DNA from: Epiperipatus broadwayi
Lineage: Eukaryota > Onychophora > Udeonychophora > Euonychophora > Peripatidae
Direction: 5' to 3'
Assembly: GCA_028023455.1 (NCBI GenBank)
Contig: JAQFVV010012980.1
Coordinates: 188,001 to 252,000, forward strand
Length of the DNA stretch: 64,000 bases
Below the pieces are notes generated by a model. The model made no database searches and was not told where the DNA came from. It worked only from the letters and a program-made list of their open reading frames with translations. Positions 43,181 through 55,215 of the stretch are shown here, one piece after another. The stretch's first letter is position 1; every line of letters begins with the position of its first letter. The position numbers were made by a program, and so were the translations under genes.

Positions 43181-44119
43181 AGAGAGACAAAAATTATTAA
43201 GAAAAACAATTTTTACAGTTGATATTCCTAATCTTCAGAAACATTCTAATGAATTTAAATTAGAACTTACAAATCTGTTTCAAGTATTAGTAGATTTTGA
43301 ACCTTATTCAGATTTGAATGAACTTAATATGAAAATAACTGATACACTTTTAAAAAATGCAACAAATATAGCTGGTAGAAAAAAGCAGCAATTGACTAAT
43401 AAAATTTCTACTGAGACTAGATAATTTATTAAGAAAATATGGAATATGAAGATATACAAAAATGATGTATTAAAAAGGATTGAATATCTCGAATTTTATA
43501 AAATGGTACGGAAAAGAGTTGAAAATGATATAAGAAAGTATAACTGTGAACTAGCAAGGAAAGCTGTAGAAGAAAATAAAAGTCTCAAGAATGTAAAATA
43601 ATATTTTGGTATTGGTAGGAAATTTATATTTGCAATAAGAAAAAAAAAAGATGGAATTATTACTAAAAGTGAGATGCCATTATGCAATCGGTAAAAGATT
43701 TTTATCAAGAATTATCTAGTAATAACGAACAAGTACCTTCTATTACTATTACAGCTTCTGAATGGCACAGAATTTTAAATTAAAAAGTGAAACATGCAAA
43801 TAAATGTATGAAGAGTGTAAAGGATCCTGATAATGGTGGAATGATAATTGGTATATTAAAAGAAGCAGGTGAAGAAATAGAAAAAATATTAGCCAAGTTA
43901 TATACCAAATGTGTAAATGAAAAAGATGTACCAGATGATTGGAAGAATGCAGTATTAATATTAATATTAATATTAAAAACGGTGATAAAGAAGATATTAG
44001 AAATTACAGACCTATCAGTCTTTTATCAGTTTTATAGAGAATTTTTACTAAGATAATAACAACTCATCCACAGAAAATACTGGCTTTCCACCAACCAAGA
44101 GATCAAGCTGGATTTAAAG
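43181..44119 (+). pseudogene. RTE linker and N-terminal RT fingers
   Basis: Long lysine-rich open pieces follow the endonuclease (KLERQKLLRKTIFTVDIPNL, KKQQLTNKISTE, RKRVENDIRKYNCELARKA). Then 43787-44056 gives MKSVKDPDNGGMIIGILKEA and CVNEKDVPDDWKNAVLI, the pre-palm segment in which P.DW..A.I is characteristic of RTE and related RTs. Confidence 0.75.
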
Positions 44120-44605
44120 TTGTTTCAGTACCAGGTATTGAGAGAAGTTATAGAAAGGACAATTGAAAATGAGTTGCCATTATGCTTAGGATTTGTAGAT
44201 TATGAAAAGACATTTGATTCTATAAACATTTCTTCAGTGATTAAAGCATTGGATCATCAAGTTGTAGATCCAGGATATTGTCATATTTTAAAGAATATTT
44301 ATAAAAATGCAACAGCAACAATTAGATTACATAATGATACTGGGAAAGTCAACATTGAGAAAGGTGTAAAACAAGGTGACTCCATATCTCCAAAACTTTT
44401 TACATCAGTGTTGCAAGAAGTATTTTGTGGATTAAAATGGAAAACTAAAAGAGTGAAAGTAAAAGTAGATTATTTAAGTTATTTAGATTTTGCAGATGAT
44501 ATAGTTGTTTTTGCACATAATGCTTCAGAGATGCAGGAAATGTTGCAAGAATTATCAGATGAAAGTAGGAAAGTGGGACTAAAGATAAATGTTAAAAAGT
44601 CTTAA
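44120..44605 (+). pseudogene. RTE reverse transcriptase palm
   Basis: A 161-codon uninterrupted frame carries CLGFVDYEKTFDSINISSVI (first catalytic Asp present), KGVKQGDSISPKLFTSVLQE and YLDFADDIVVFAHNASEM. The FADD box at 44489-44500 is intact. It ends GLKINVKKS with a stop one codon early. The catalytic residues are preserved, so decay of this copy is mainly by indels rather than long mutational ageing. Confidence 0.85.
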
Positions 44606-45251
44606 GTAATGTTTAATCGATTTGCTCAAAATATAAATATAAAGATTGATTATGATGAACTAGAAGAAGTTAACAGTTACAAATACTTTGATGAGATTAT
44701 TAAACAGATGGAAACATAATGGATGAAATTAATTTTAGAATTAACCTTGGTTGGAGTGTTTTTGATGAAAATAACTTGATATTAAAAGGAAAATTGCCTT
44801 TGTGTTTGAAAAGGAATGTTTTTGACAAATGTGTTTTACCAATTCTTACTTATGGATCTGAGACTTGGATACTTAATAGTGAGCAATACAGAGACTCCAC
44901 ACCACTCAAAAAAGTATGGAAAGATGCATGTTTGGAGTAAGAAGAAGAGATCGAAAATGCAGTGTATTGGTGAGAGAACAAATAGGTGTTATTGACCTCA
45001 TTGAAAAAATTAAAAGATTGAAGTGGAGTTGGGCAGGACATATTGTTAGAAGAGATGATAACAGATGGACAATTCAAATTGTAAACTGGATTCTAAGAGA
45101 TTGTAAAAGATCCAGAAAGAGACCACATATGATATGGATGGATGAAATAAGAAAGTGTGCAGGGGTGATGTGGAGAAAAAAAGCTAAAGATCGGAAAAGA
45201 TGGATTAAACTTGGAGAGACTTTCATCTTGCAGGGTATTGATAATGGTTGA
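44606..45251 (+). pseudogene. RTE C-terminal domain
   Basis: Open pieces 44719-44940 and 44916-45251 overlap in different frames. They read KRNVFDKCVLPILTYGSETW, VREQIGVIDLIEKIKRLKWS and WAGHIVRRDDNRWTIQIVNW. The protein ends KKAKDRKRWIKLGETFILQG and a short tail to the stop at 45251. This LTYGSETW...WAGHIxRxxDxRW order is the standard C-terminus of RTE and related LINE RTs. The last part (111 codons) is intact. Confidence 0.85.
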
Positions 45252-45262
45252 TGATGATGATT

Positions 45263-47599
45263 ATAACTAAAAGTGAAAATATTGCTTTTAAAAATTTCAA
45301 GTATTTAAATAATGAATTTTTATTTAGATATTTTTGTAAGGAAAGAGAAGATTAACATTATCAAAGACATGCAAATTTTGAACTATAAAATGACAAAAAA
45401 TGATAGATACTACTAATAATAAAAATCATATTGATAATAAATGTTGTTACAATAACTTTAGTCATAATAATAATAGGCCAATATTTATTGAGAATACATA
45501 AAATGGTTTGAACATGCATGGAACAGTTTTAAAATAACTTTTTGTTTATATTCACTAAACATAAAGAATTGCTTTTGTTTAGATAATCACGTGACGCTCA
45601 TAGTTTTAACACTGCTATGACTTTTAACAAAAACTTTGAAAACATCAACTTTAAAAAATTAAAGAAATCAAAAGAAGTTTAAAAAGTAAAGAATAATATA
45701 TATTTTGTAAAAGTTATTTATTTGTTTTACATGAAATCATTAAGATATTAACAAAGTAAAGAACAAAATAATTTATCAGCAATAAAAAAATATTAGTATT
45801 TTAGTGTGATATTTCTAAAGTAAATTCATTTTTTTCAAAATATTAAGTTGCTATAGAAATTTGGAAGTCACCTGACCGTAAAGAAAAAAAAACAGAGATC
45901 GTCTGCTTGTAAAAATTTGAATATTTTGTTAAGTTCATTTTGATCTGCTTATTAAATTATTAGTAAATTTACATATATATTTATAGATAGCATAATCTAT
46001 TTTCTACATTTACTCTTTTTTTCCTCTTTGCTTTCATTTACAATATGGGTGCTTCAGTTACATGGTCAACCGTGAATCAAAGATCCCCATCCAAGGATTC
46101 GGTGTTAGCAATATATTTATGTATATTATCAATATCAATAATTCCTAACAAATTTGTATTGAAATTTATATTTCATTATGTTTTCTTTATCCAAATTAGA
46201 GCTTGTTTCTATGTATTGTCAATCCAAAATTGCATCACTACTAGCTTTTTTATGAGCTCATTTGTCACAGCATGTTCATTATTATATTTTCTGATTTTTT
46301 TCTGTATCTCATTTTACTTTACTGACTTGTTATTTATTTATTTAATAATTTGTCAAGAATAAAATGTTTATTTTTTAGTATTTTACGATAATAATTCTTA
46401 AATAGAGTTACCCAATTTTAAAAAAATATTATGTTGCTATAGAAATTTAGATAAATTGCGAGGCAATGAAAAAAAAGAAGAGATAGTTTGATTTCAAAAA
46501 TTATAAGACTTTTATTAAATTCTTCACAGACCTACTTATAAAATTTAATGATAAAAAAATATTTGGATTCTCACACACATAAACACACACACACACACAT
46601 ATATATATATATGCAATGATGCGATAAAATGTTATTTATAGTTTCCAACTTCATTTTTTCATAAGTATTGTTGTTTTGAGAGTATGAATACCTTAATTTT
46701 GAATACTGTCATGGTATATCTGTCAACACTGTATCTTGTTATAGAAACTCTACAACAACTTAATAATTTAACATTATAAAGAAATTTACTTAGTAAATGA
46801 ATGTTAAAAAAAGGTATTATCTAAAAAGAGAAGGATTTATACATATTTGGTATAAATGATTTCCTAATCTATAACGTACAACAACCCCAAAATAAACTTT
46901 TTTACTGAAAAGTAAACAAATAAAATAAACTTGGTAAGACTTTCACGATTACTTTTAGGAAATAAATAATCATTTAAAATATTTTCTGTCATATGCATTC
47001 CACATTACATTATGTTTCTCACGTAAATCTAAAAATATAAAAGAATTATATTGTTTGTATTTTATTGCATTAAATAAATTGATTGTTATGGTTTAAAGTT
47101 TTGTTTCTCACAAAATTTATCATCCTAATTATAAGTATACTATTTTATATTACATTAGAATAATACTAAATGGTGAAGAGTATTATGATCAGAACATATA
47201 GTCGGATTTTTGTATGACTTATCCTTTAATGTAAACTTCAATCTGATTATTATTTATGACTGTTATCAACAAAAAACACAAATATATCCATTCCTCCACA
47301 TCATGTTTGGTGTTCTATTGGTAATTGTATTCCCTTAGACTGAAAAATTTATATATATATGAAGTTCAATGATAAAATATTTTTTTGTTTTTATTCTTCT
47401 GTAATAAATTATTTGTTTATAGACTTCTCTTAGATTATATAATACTAATAATTCTGCACCAACATACTTGTTAGAGAAGTTTAATTGTGTTTATACATTC
47501 ATATATGCTAAGTGCTTTTGATGTTTTTCGACTTCATATTCATAGCTTAGTGCAGTCAGTAGTAGTAAGGAGAAGTATTGTAATTTATACATTTATAAA
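45263..47599. other. AT-rich DNA with one diverged direct repeat
   Basis: 45838-45975 and 46430-46560 are collinear (both contain GTTGCTATAGAAATTT followed by A-rich and TTTGAT/CTTATTAAA-like phrases) and look like an old duplicated repeat. A (CA)n(TA)n run lies at 46577-46613. An open frame at 46045-46362 is discussed among the findings as a weak exon candidate. Otherwise nothing was recognised. Confidence 0.55.
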
Positions 47600-47605
47600 T
47601 TGGAT

Positions 47606-47930
47606 TTGAAAACAACACCTCAAGTTGTGTACCAAATCCAGTGCCCTCAGGCTGGGTGAAAGTCCTTGTGTTATGGTGAAACAAAAACAACCATCACAAC
47701 TAGAGCAGCACAACACATGTATATGTATAGACGAGCACTGAGCAATAAAGATAGCACATCAGCATTCTTAGAATGTGAAAAAACTACTGGACACACATTT
47801 GAACCCACCAATCCCAGCATATTATGTAGAGAAAGAAATGACTATAAGCATAAAATTAAAGAGGCCTACTTCATAAATAACAATTCTTTTTTAATAAATA
47901 GGAACAACACCTGTTTTACCATTTAAAAAA
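47606..47930 (+). pseudogene. Penelope-like GIY-YIG endonuclease relic, second subfamily
   Basis: The text reads VVYQIQCPQAG just upstream, then in the next frame CYGETKTTITTRAAQHMYMY, STSAFLECEKTTGHTF, PSILCRERNDYKHKIKEAY and FINNNSFLINRNNTCF, ending at 47926. This is a PLE nuclease: GIY part, YxGET box (here CYGET), the H of HxxTGH, and the KIKEA helix. Apart from one frameshift near 47660 it is well preserved. It differs clearly from the subfamilies at 33645 and 60670. The 3' part has no long TA tract. Confidence 0.8.
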
Positions 47931-48474
47931 AATGGACAAATTAATCAAAACAAAATAAAATGACATGACCTAAAAGACAATGAACAGCAAACTAATTTCC
48001 GTAAATTACAATCGTCCTCCTCATTACTATTGACTGCACTCAGATATGAATATGAACTCTAAGAACTTCCAAACAGCTTAACATATATAATTATATATAA
48101 ACAAAATTAACCTTCTCTACCAAGTGTGTTACCACATCATTATTAGTATTATCATTCTGATATTTTTTTAGATATTAGTATTATTTTAATTTTGTATATC
48201 GTGGGTACTGATTATAGAAATAAATTAGACATTGAGACATATAAAATAATAAGTAATTAATATTTGTTTTCTTCCTGAAGATTTGTGTTGATGTAATTTA
48301 ATGGTATTTCTATATTGAGATATTTCCATAATCTAATATTAGTATGGAATATCTTTGAAAAAAAAAAACTTTATTTAAATATTCCAAATATAATCAGCTG
48401 TTAGTTATACCACACAGATTAGTATAAGCATAGTATATCAAGAGATATTATTATCCCTTCTTCTGGTTGTACTT
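47931..48474. other. AT-rich DNA, nothing recognised
   Basis: Likely includes the 3' UTR of the PLE relic just upstream. Confidence 0.5.
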
Positions 48475-48575
48475 GACTGACCAGTGACAGTACTAGCATG
48501 GGAATTGAAGATAGGCCCTTAGGTTCTTGATTATGACATTTTAATGTAAAGTCTAACCAACTAAGTCATCCTGAC
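48475..48575 (-). repeat. tRNA-derived SINE, minus copy
   Basis: On the minus strand GATGACTTAGTTGGTTAGAC (48553-48572) fits a tRNA A box, and CTTCAATTCCCATGC (48496-48510) fits a B box. They lie at the 40-60 bp spacing expected for a Pol III promoter. The copy then continues TAGTACTGTCACTGGTCAG. A second copy lies at 48880-49030 in the opposite orientation. Confidence 0.6.
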
Positions 48576-48879
48576 AAAGGAAACAGTCAGTAGAAATTTG
48601 ATATATTTATCTATGATAATCCTTCTGATTTCTCCAATTTTTCCTAAGAGCAAAGTTGATTAGTGATTTACATACATTATGTAAAGTTACTTTTTCCCAA
48701 TTAAACATATGTTCAATTGGGAATATACAAAAATATTGGTTAGATAATAGAAGGTACAATGAAGAAAATTTAAAGAAGCTTTTCACATTACATTGACAAA
48801 CAATCTCATAGGTCAACCTAGTGTGACTATATATAATGTATGGAAACCACTATTCCACATAACCTCATAACTAAGATTA
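48576..48879. other. Spacer between inverted SINE copies
   Basis: AT-rich; a short open frame on the minus strand has no motif. Confidence 0.5.
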
Positions 48880-49030
48880 TGAAATTCCTACTGACTTTTG
48901 TCTTTGGAAGTTTTGATCACTTGATTAGAGTTATAACTTAAAATTTGGTACTTAAAAATATAAGGTTCCATGTTTGATTACCATGCTAGTCCTATTACTG
49001 GTACAACCCGCAACACCTGAAGAAGTGTGA
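48880..49030 (+). repeat. tRNA-derived SINE, plus copy
   Basis: GATCACTTGATTAGAG (48915-48930) corresponds to the A box and GTTTGATTACCATGC (48971-48985) to the B box. CTAGTCCTATTACTGGTAC follows, parallel to the downstream part of the copy at 48475-48575. It is diverged and inverted with respect to that copy. Confidence 0.55.
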
Positions 49031-50748
49031 AGAATAATACTTCTTAAAACATTATGCATGATTGAGATGATGTAAAATGTGAATTTTTTTTTTAAAAAAT
49101 CACTAAATAAGTCTGTAAATGTCACTAATCAATGATAAAGGTAGGGATATTTTGGTGGCAGTAATAGAAAAATGATACAAAATGAAAAGAAGGGAATTTA
49201 CTCTAACTCAGAATAATTAAAGGACGAATTAATAAAAGTAAAGTTTTAAAATTATTTAATTCCAGTACTAATAGCTAATTTTATTATAACTTTTATATAA
49301 TAATTATAGATATGATTGCAATAGTCAAGTCAAAACTGGTGGTTTAGAAAAATTAAATGGAGACTCATAGTAGTGAGTTTATGAATACAATCATTAACAT
49401 ATTAACATAAATGAAACGTCAAATAATGAAACAACATAAATATCTTAAAGGTTATGTTGAAATATAAAATGAAGATTGTACAATCCAAATTCAAAAAAAT
49501 GAATGTCAATTTAAAAAGAAAATGAAGATTGTAAATTTCAAGTTGTTAACATGAAATGTCAAATGGAAAAAAAAAACAAAGTGAAGAATTAAAATACCTT
49601 AAAACCCAATATAAAAAATGCAAGTTCAAGTGGAAAAATAAACTGAAGAGCTAAAAGACAAGAATGAAAAACAAAAGAGAGAACATAAAATCCAAAATGA
49701 ACATTTTAAAAGCCATATTGAAAACCAGGCAAGGGAAAATCAAAACATAGAGAATAATTGAATGAATAAATAATAAATATCTTAGAAGGTTGTTCATTAG
49801 AATTAAAGTTAGTTAATAAGATATTGCATCCAACTAAACAAAGATGAGCAGAATATGAAATAAGAGCAGTTATATAGCTCTGTAGAGAAATAAAAATAGA
49901 AGATAGGCAAGCATTGATATAATCAAAATAAGAAATCAGCTGGCTCAGATATTTTAAAGAATTCAATTAAAAAGTGGAAACTAAGCTAAAATGCAAAAAG
50001 GGATAACATAGAGTTTAGTAAAAATAGAATTTGAGATAGAAACATTTTACAATAAGTACAAATCAGTTATAATTTAGATAAAATATAAAAAAAAAATAAA
50101 GAAAATGCAGAATATATTAATTAGAAAATGACTATGATTTTGATATTATAGAAAAATATAGTTTTGATAGAAAAACCTCGGTAGATGATGTCTGAGTTTT
50201 GGCTGATTATATTACTAAAAGTGCACATAATTTAAATGAAACAAAAGAGAAATAATGTCTAATGGAGAAAATAAATTATATTATTGAAATATTAAAGAAA
50301 TACCTAATATAGAAAATGAGTCTAAAAGTATTAAATATAGAAGTATCTTGCCTGGTGAGTATTAAAACTAAAAAGGTTCCAAGATTTCAAGTTGATTAAA
50401 AGTTAAGGCATGAGAAACAAAAAAAGCATAGAGCTAAGGAAAATAATTATTCTAGGCAGACTATAGCAGTCATTATTAGACTTAATAACTCATTGCAAAA
50501 GCAAAAAAGTAGATTTAGAAAACAGAATAGAAAATATTTTTTTTATTTCTAGAAATAAAAGATTTTTCACATTATTTCCAAAGACGGTCTGCATTATAAA
50601 AATATTTAGTAAGATGTAAAGTTTATTCTATATAGGAATAAGCATAGTTGCAAATTTGAAGACCTGCATTTGTTAAAAGAACAAAAGGTTTTAAAGAAAA
50701 AAGACACATATATATATATATGTTAATTCTAATATTTTCACAGATAAA
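49031..50748. other. A-rich + strand, no genes recognised
   Basis: The + strand is conspicuously purine-rich (AAAATGAAGATTGTA-like phrases recur between 49400 and 50350). Loose repetition of CAAATTCAAAAAAATGAATG-like and AAAATGAAGATTG strings suggests old internal slippage. No protein motif was found. Confidence 0.5.
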
Positions 50749-50910
50749 ATATGTCATATTATTATTACTATTTGCGGGATATTCCGTGTAGTGAAAAAGC
50801 TAAATGCTGACGTTTCAGTACAAGGTACTTGATATTGTACTGAAATGTCAGCATTTAACTTTTTCACTACACGGAAAATCCCACAAATAGTAATAATAAT
50901 ATGACATATA
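50749..50910. repeat. Near-perfect palindrome, 75-nt arms, 13-nt loop
   Basis: The left arm 50749-50822 and right arm 50836-50910 are reverse complements with only a few mismatches. Outer ends read ATATGTCATATTATTATTAC and its complement. Inner ends are GACGTTTCAGTACA and TGTACTGAAATGTC. Short TA tracts lie on both sides (50707-50722 and 50905-50920). Each arm, read outward, has a small hairpin followed by TGAAAC/TGAAAT, as do the 3' UTRs of the PLE pair at 60670-62370. It is probably a pair of PLE 3' tails joined head to head, or a miniature foldback element. Confidence 0.85.
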
Positions 50911-51239
50911 TATATATATAATGTTTTAATGGTTGTATGATATAGACAAATTATTTTTGGGCTAAAACCGTGTGTTATTTTCCATTACATACCGATATTT
51001 TGTTGAACTAGCATCCATCATTGTCAATGGTAACTTTTGAAAGAAAAAATGGTAGGTCTCAAACTGTAATGTGACTGAGTGTGAGATGAGAAATGAGATT
51101 CAACTTGAAGTAGTTCAGCATTCAAAATATGAGGCTTATCAAAATGTTTATTTTCCTCAGCTTTTTCATCTATTAATTTTAAATTAATATTAAAAGACAG
51201 AAAGAAAATGAGAGGTTTTCACATAGCTGAATTACATTG
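50911..51239. other. AT-rich DNA, nothing recognised
   Basis: Flank of the palindrome; non-coding. Confidence 0.5.
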
Positions 51240-51690
51240 TGCTTCATCAGCCCTTTTTAAACCAGTAGATATTGTTAATATTTCAATTGACTCTCACATG
51301 GTTCTTAAATCACACCTTTCCAAATTAGCAAGTACTTTTGCAATGTCAAAATCAGATTTGTGACCAATTTCTAAAAAACTGGAAAGTAAAAACTGATGTC
51401 TTAATTTTCTGAATAAAACCATTCATATTTTCCTTAATTATGACATTTTTTCATCTATAATTCTGGTCTATATAGCTTCATGAGCACTGCAAACATGGAA
51501 TTTCATAATTCCCTGGGGTTGCAAAATACTAGGTCTTTAGGTATGTGTAAAACATCACCAATTTTCTTGGCAGTTGAAAAAGTAATCTTTATATTAAAAC
51601 AAGATAGTCTTCTACTGATCTCATCAGTAACTCTTTTAATATAAGGTACAACCACTCTATTATAAGATGAATTGTCAATTCTATCCTCTT
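51240..51690 (-). pseudogene. Penelope-like relic (linker and GIY-YIG), third subfamily
   Basis: The minus strand encodes NSSYNRVVVPYIKRVTDEIS and RRLSCFNIKITFSTAKKIGD with VLHIPKD, the PLE linker between RT and nuclease. Then comes NYEIPCLQCSWSYIDQNYR-like text (the GIY-YIG core with YIG read as YID, near 51460-51515). The nuclease body follows with KTSVFTFQFF and KVLANLERCDLRTM, then ESIEILTIS. Stops and frameshifts are many. Upstream, the RT part has been replaced by RTE sequence (51691-51985). Confidence 0.75.
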
Positions 51691-51985
51691 TTTCCATTTA
51701 ACATCAATGCTGTAAAATTTTTTTGGAGATATGGAGTCTCCTTGTCTTACACATTTCTTAATGTTAACTTTCCTAGTATTATTATATACTCTAATTGTTG
51801 TTGTTACATATTTATACATATTCTTTAAAATATCACAATATCCTGGATCTATACCTTGATGCTATAATCATTGAAAAATTGTTTATACAATCAAATTCTT
51901 TTTCATACTCTACAAATCAAAAGCATAATGACAACTCATATTCATTTGTCTCTCCTATGTCAGAGGTACAGAAAATTTTCAACAC
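51691..51985 (-). pseudogene. RTE reverse-transcriptase fragment fused to the PLE relic
   Basis: The minus-strand translation includes EYEKEFDCIN, then DIL-KNMYKYVTTTIRVYNNTR and KVNIKKCVRQGDSISPKKF. This matches, in order, the RT palm of the RTE element at 44165-44405 (DYEKTFDSIN, NIYKNATATIRLHNDTGK, KGVKQGDSISPKLF). It then jumps, with a deletion, to a KWK phrase at the junction near 51691. The same-strand junction with the PLE linker follows at once. Confidence 0.8.
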
Positions 51986-52234
51986 ATATCTTTTTTACTT
52001 CCATTTACGTCTGTAGTGATGATATCCGTTTTTACGAAAGACATATTTTATTTATTATTAAATTGTCATCCAATCTTTATAAGTGTTATGGCCAGATTAA
52101 TAAAAAAAAAAACATTATGTGTGGGCGTATTAAATTATATGTACAATAAATGAAATAAAAAAAGGAAAAAAAAAAGATTACTTACTTTTTTAAAATAAAA
52201 TACAATTAATTAATAAGTGTTCTAGACTTCTCTA
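51986..52234. other. AT-rich DNA, nothing recognised
   Basis: A/T-rich, including a poly-A run at about 52165-52180. Confidence 0.5.
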
Positions 52235-52530
52235 ATAATTGGAAAAATAGTTGGCTCGAATGTAATTATCTCCCAGACAATAATCTAAAAATAGATATTT
52301 CAGCCTTCTGATTATGTGGCAGAAGTACTAATTATCTTTCTGGATAATTATTCAAAAATAGAAACTTAAAGGATTTCTTGGATTAATTTAACGTTAACAT
52401 GGAAACAACTCAGCACTGGAGAACTAATAACAAATTCAACTTTCCTTTAAATTATTTTGTTCTAGTGGTTTCTTTATTTAATTTTATGAGATTGTTATCT
52501 TTTAAAGGTGTAGTTCAAGTAATGGTCGAA
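52235..52530 (+). repeat. Probable 5' LTR of Gypsy remnant 2
   Basis: The segment is collinear with 54515-54655 plus 55160-55215. GTAATTATCTCCCAGACAAT corresponds to CTAATTATCACCCAGACACT, and TATTTTGTTCTAGTGGTTTC to TATTTTGTTCTAGTGATCTC. Position before the pol remnant and the matching copy after it support an LTR. Exact ends are uncertain. Confidence 0.65.
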
Positions 52531-52789
52531 TTAAATAAGCGACCGAACAGTTAAATTTATTTATCACAAATAGAAATTTAATCTTAACAATGGCTATTTA
52601 TAATAAATATTATACTGAATTTGTCTATAATGTTGTTTATATAATGAATATTAATAATTACCATTAATTTGAGTAGAATTGATTATTTAAATGAAATCTA
52701 AAGCTACATTAAGTAGAGAATGTTTCATCAATGTAGGTACAAAATATTGCATGATTATCAGATTCAATATTGAGAGAGAAATAAAAAAC

Positions 52790-54450
52790 AAAATTCCCTT
52801 TATTATTGGGATGTGAGAAATTACACAGTTGACGTTAAACGTTGTGATGACAACAAACCTGTTCATTGTAAACCAAAGAAAATAGTTTATGCAGCAAACA
52901 AAAGATGAAAAAACTTAATAAAATTTAATAAAGAAGGAGTATTGATGCCTGTTGAAATTTCAGAATTAGCCTTCCCATATTTATTACAGCTAAGCCCAAT
53001 AAAAAAAATTGTATGTGTCAGGGCGATAGAGTAAATATAAACAAAGACATAGATAAAAGCCCACACTTTACCCAAAATGTTAAGATAAATGCTAACTATT
53101 TAGGTGTGTAAATTATTTGTCAAAGTCAGATTTGAATGTCACTTTCCATAAGATATCTTGTAAAATATCTGTCTGAAGAAACTGCAAGCTTGCTGATGAT
53201 TATAACTCAAGAGTTTGTTTAACTATAACCGTCTTTCTTTTGGAAATACAATGACACCAAACATTTCCAAGTAATGATAGAGGCAGTGTTAGGAGAATAA
53301 AAGGGATTGTGTCATATTTTGACAATATTCTACTCATGTCTCATTCAGATAAATCTTTACAAAAAACAGAAAATAATCGGAGTAAATATCTCTCAAGTTT
53401 TGGGGCTAAACTGAACTCCCAGAAATGCAGCTGTGATAAAAATGAATTTAATTTTGGCATCACATCGTTATGGGAGCAGAAATAAATCCTGGTGCAGAGA
53501 ATGTTTAAGTAATTAATACACCCTGAGATTAACAAATTTAATGATATTTGAGGCTTCTCTAGGACTAAACATATATTAAAAAGTATGAATCATGTCAGTT
53601 AACAAAACATATGTCATTTAAAAAGTGGTATCCATGGCCAAACATCAATAAGACATAGGGAATGATGTATATACATCATACATGCCTATTTAGAAGACAT
53701 GATCTTATAGTGTTAGTAGATGGTGAAAAACATTAGTTCAATGAAAGTATTCAAATCTTAAAAGAAAAATTTGGGAAGCATGATTTAAGTATATCTTCTG
53801 AATTAGAAGCTATTTCAATAAAGAGGAAGATGAAACATATGTGTACATCATTCTATCATTTTGATTCAAATGGAATTGCTAAAAAAACAATTTGGCAATT
53901 AAAACACATCTAAAGTAAAATAATATCTAAAAATATGCAAGAGTCAATAAATTTTACAATGCCACATCAACTTCTACAATAAAATTAAGAGATACTTACA
54001 GGCAGAAAATTACTAAGGTAATTATCTATACTAGTGCAAGGAAAAGGAATGCCAAAATTTGAGAAGGCAAAAATTATTTATAATGATGGAGATCAAGTCT
54101 TTGTTTATGACAATCATCAAATATTCTGGATTGAAGAAAAGTTGACAAAAATATTTTCAGAGCTGATTGCTAAGATTCAAACAACTTTTGTTATTTGTTT
54201 TCAATATCATATTAATCACATCTGGAAAATAGGAAGATGTCATCCCAATCAAAAGTAAAGAAACAGCTCATTGCCTTTAAAAGACAGTGATGCAGTCTAT
54301 AAGGTCTAGTGGTCAATGAAACAAATAAACATGCTGATAAATTTAAGATTGCAAAAAGATGTGTTTGATTCTGAAAATAGACAGCCAGAAAATAGGAACC
54401 ACCATGAAAAACAAGGGTTCATGTAATTAAAACAATTTATGGGACTCTGA
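52790..54450 (+). pseudogene. Ty3/Gypsy pol remnant 2
   Basis: The translation in shifting frames gives CKPKKIVYAANKR and KEGVLMPVEISELAFPYLL (RT fingers, normally EGVIEPVEISEWATP), DIDKSPHF-like text, then RLSFGNTMTPNISK. Next come GIVSYFDNILLMSHSDKSLQ (the YFDD box with the second Asp as Asn) and FGAKLNSQKCSCDKNEFNF. After a deletion of RNase H, integrase-like pieces follow: WFNESIQILKEKFG, HFDSNGIAKKTIWQLKH and EKAKIIYNDGDQVFVYDN (54034-54130). The order identifies a Gypsy element unlike the one at 34690. It is heavily decayed. Confidence 0.8.
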
Positions 54451-54514
54451 AGAAAAGGAAGTTCTCTAGAGTAATATAAGATTGTGCTATGTAGTAAAAA
54501 ATACAACATTCGGT

Positions 54515-55215
<701 letters not shown>

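Larger units (their letters stand above)
41992..45262 (+). mobile_element. Near full-length RTE-type LINE
   Basis: The element spans about 3.27 kb, close to the 3.2-3.3 kb usual for RTE elements. The 5' UTR (41992-42450) is matched by the fragment at 11225-11935. A single ORF should cover APE-type endonuclease, RT and a C-terminal domain; it is broken by several frameshifts and stops. The 3' end is a short (TGA)n/(GAT)n run at 45249-45261, a usual RTE terminus. Parts of it recur at 51691-51985 (-). Confidence 0.85.
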
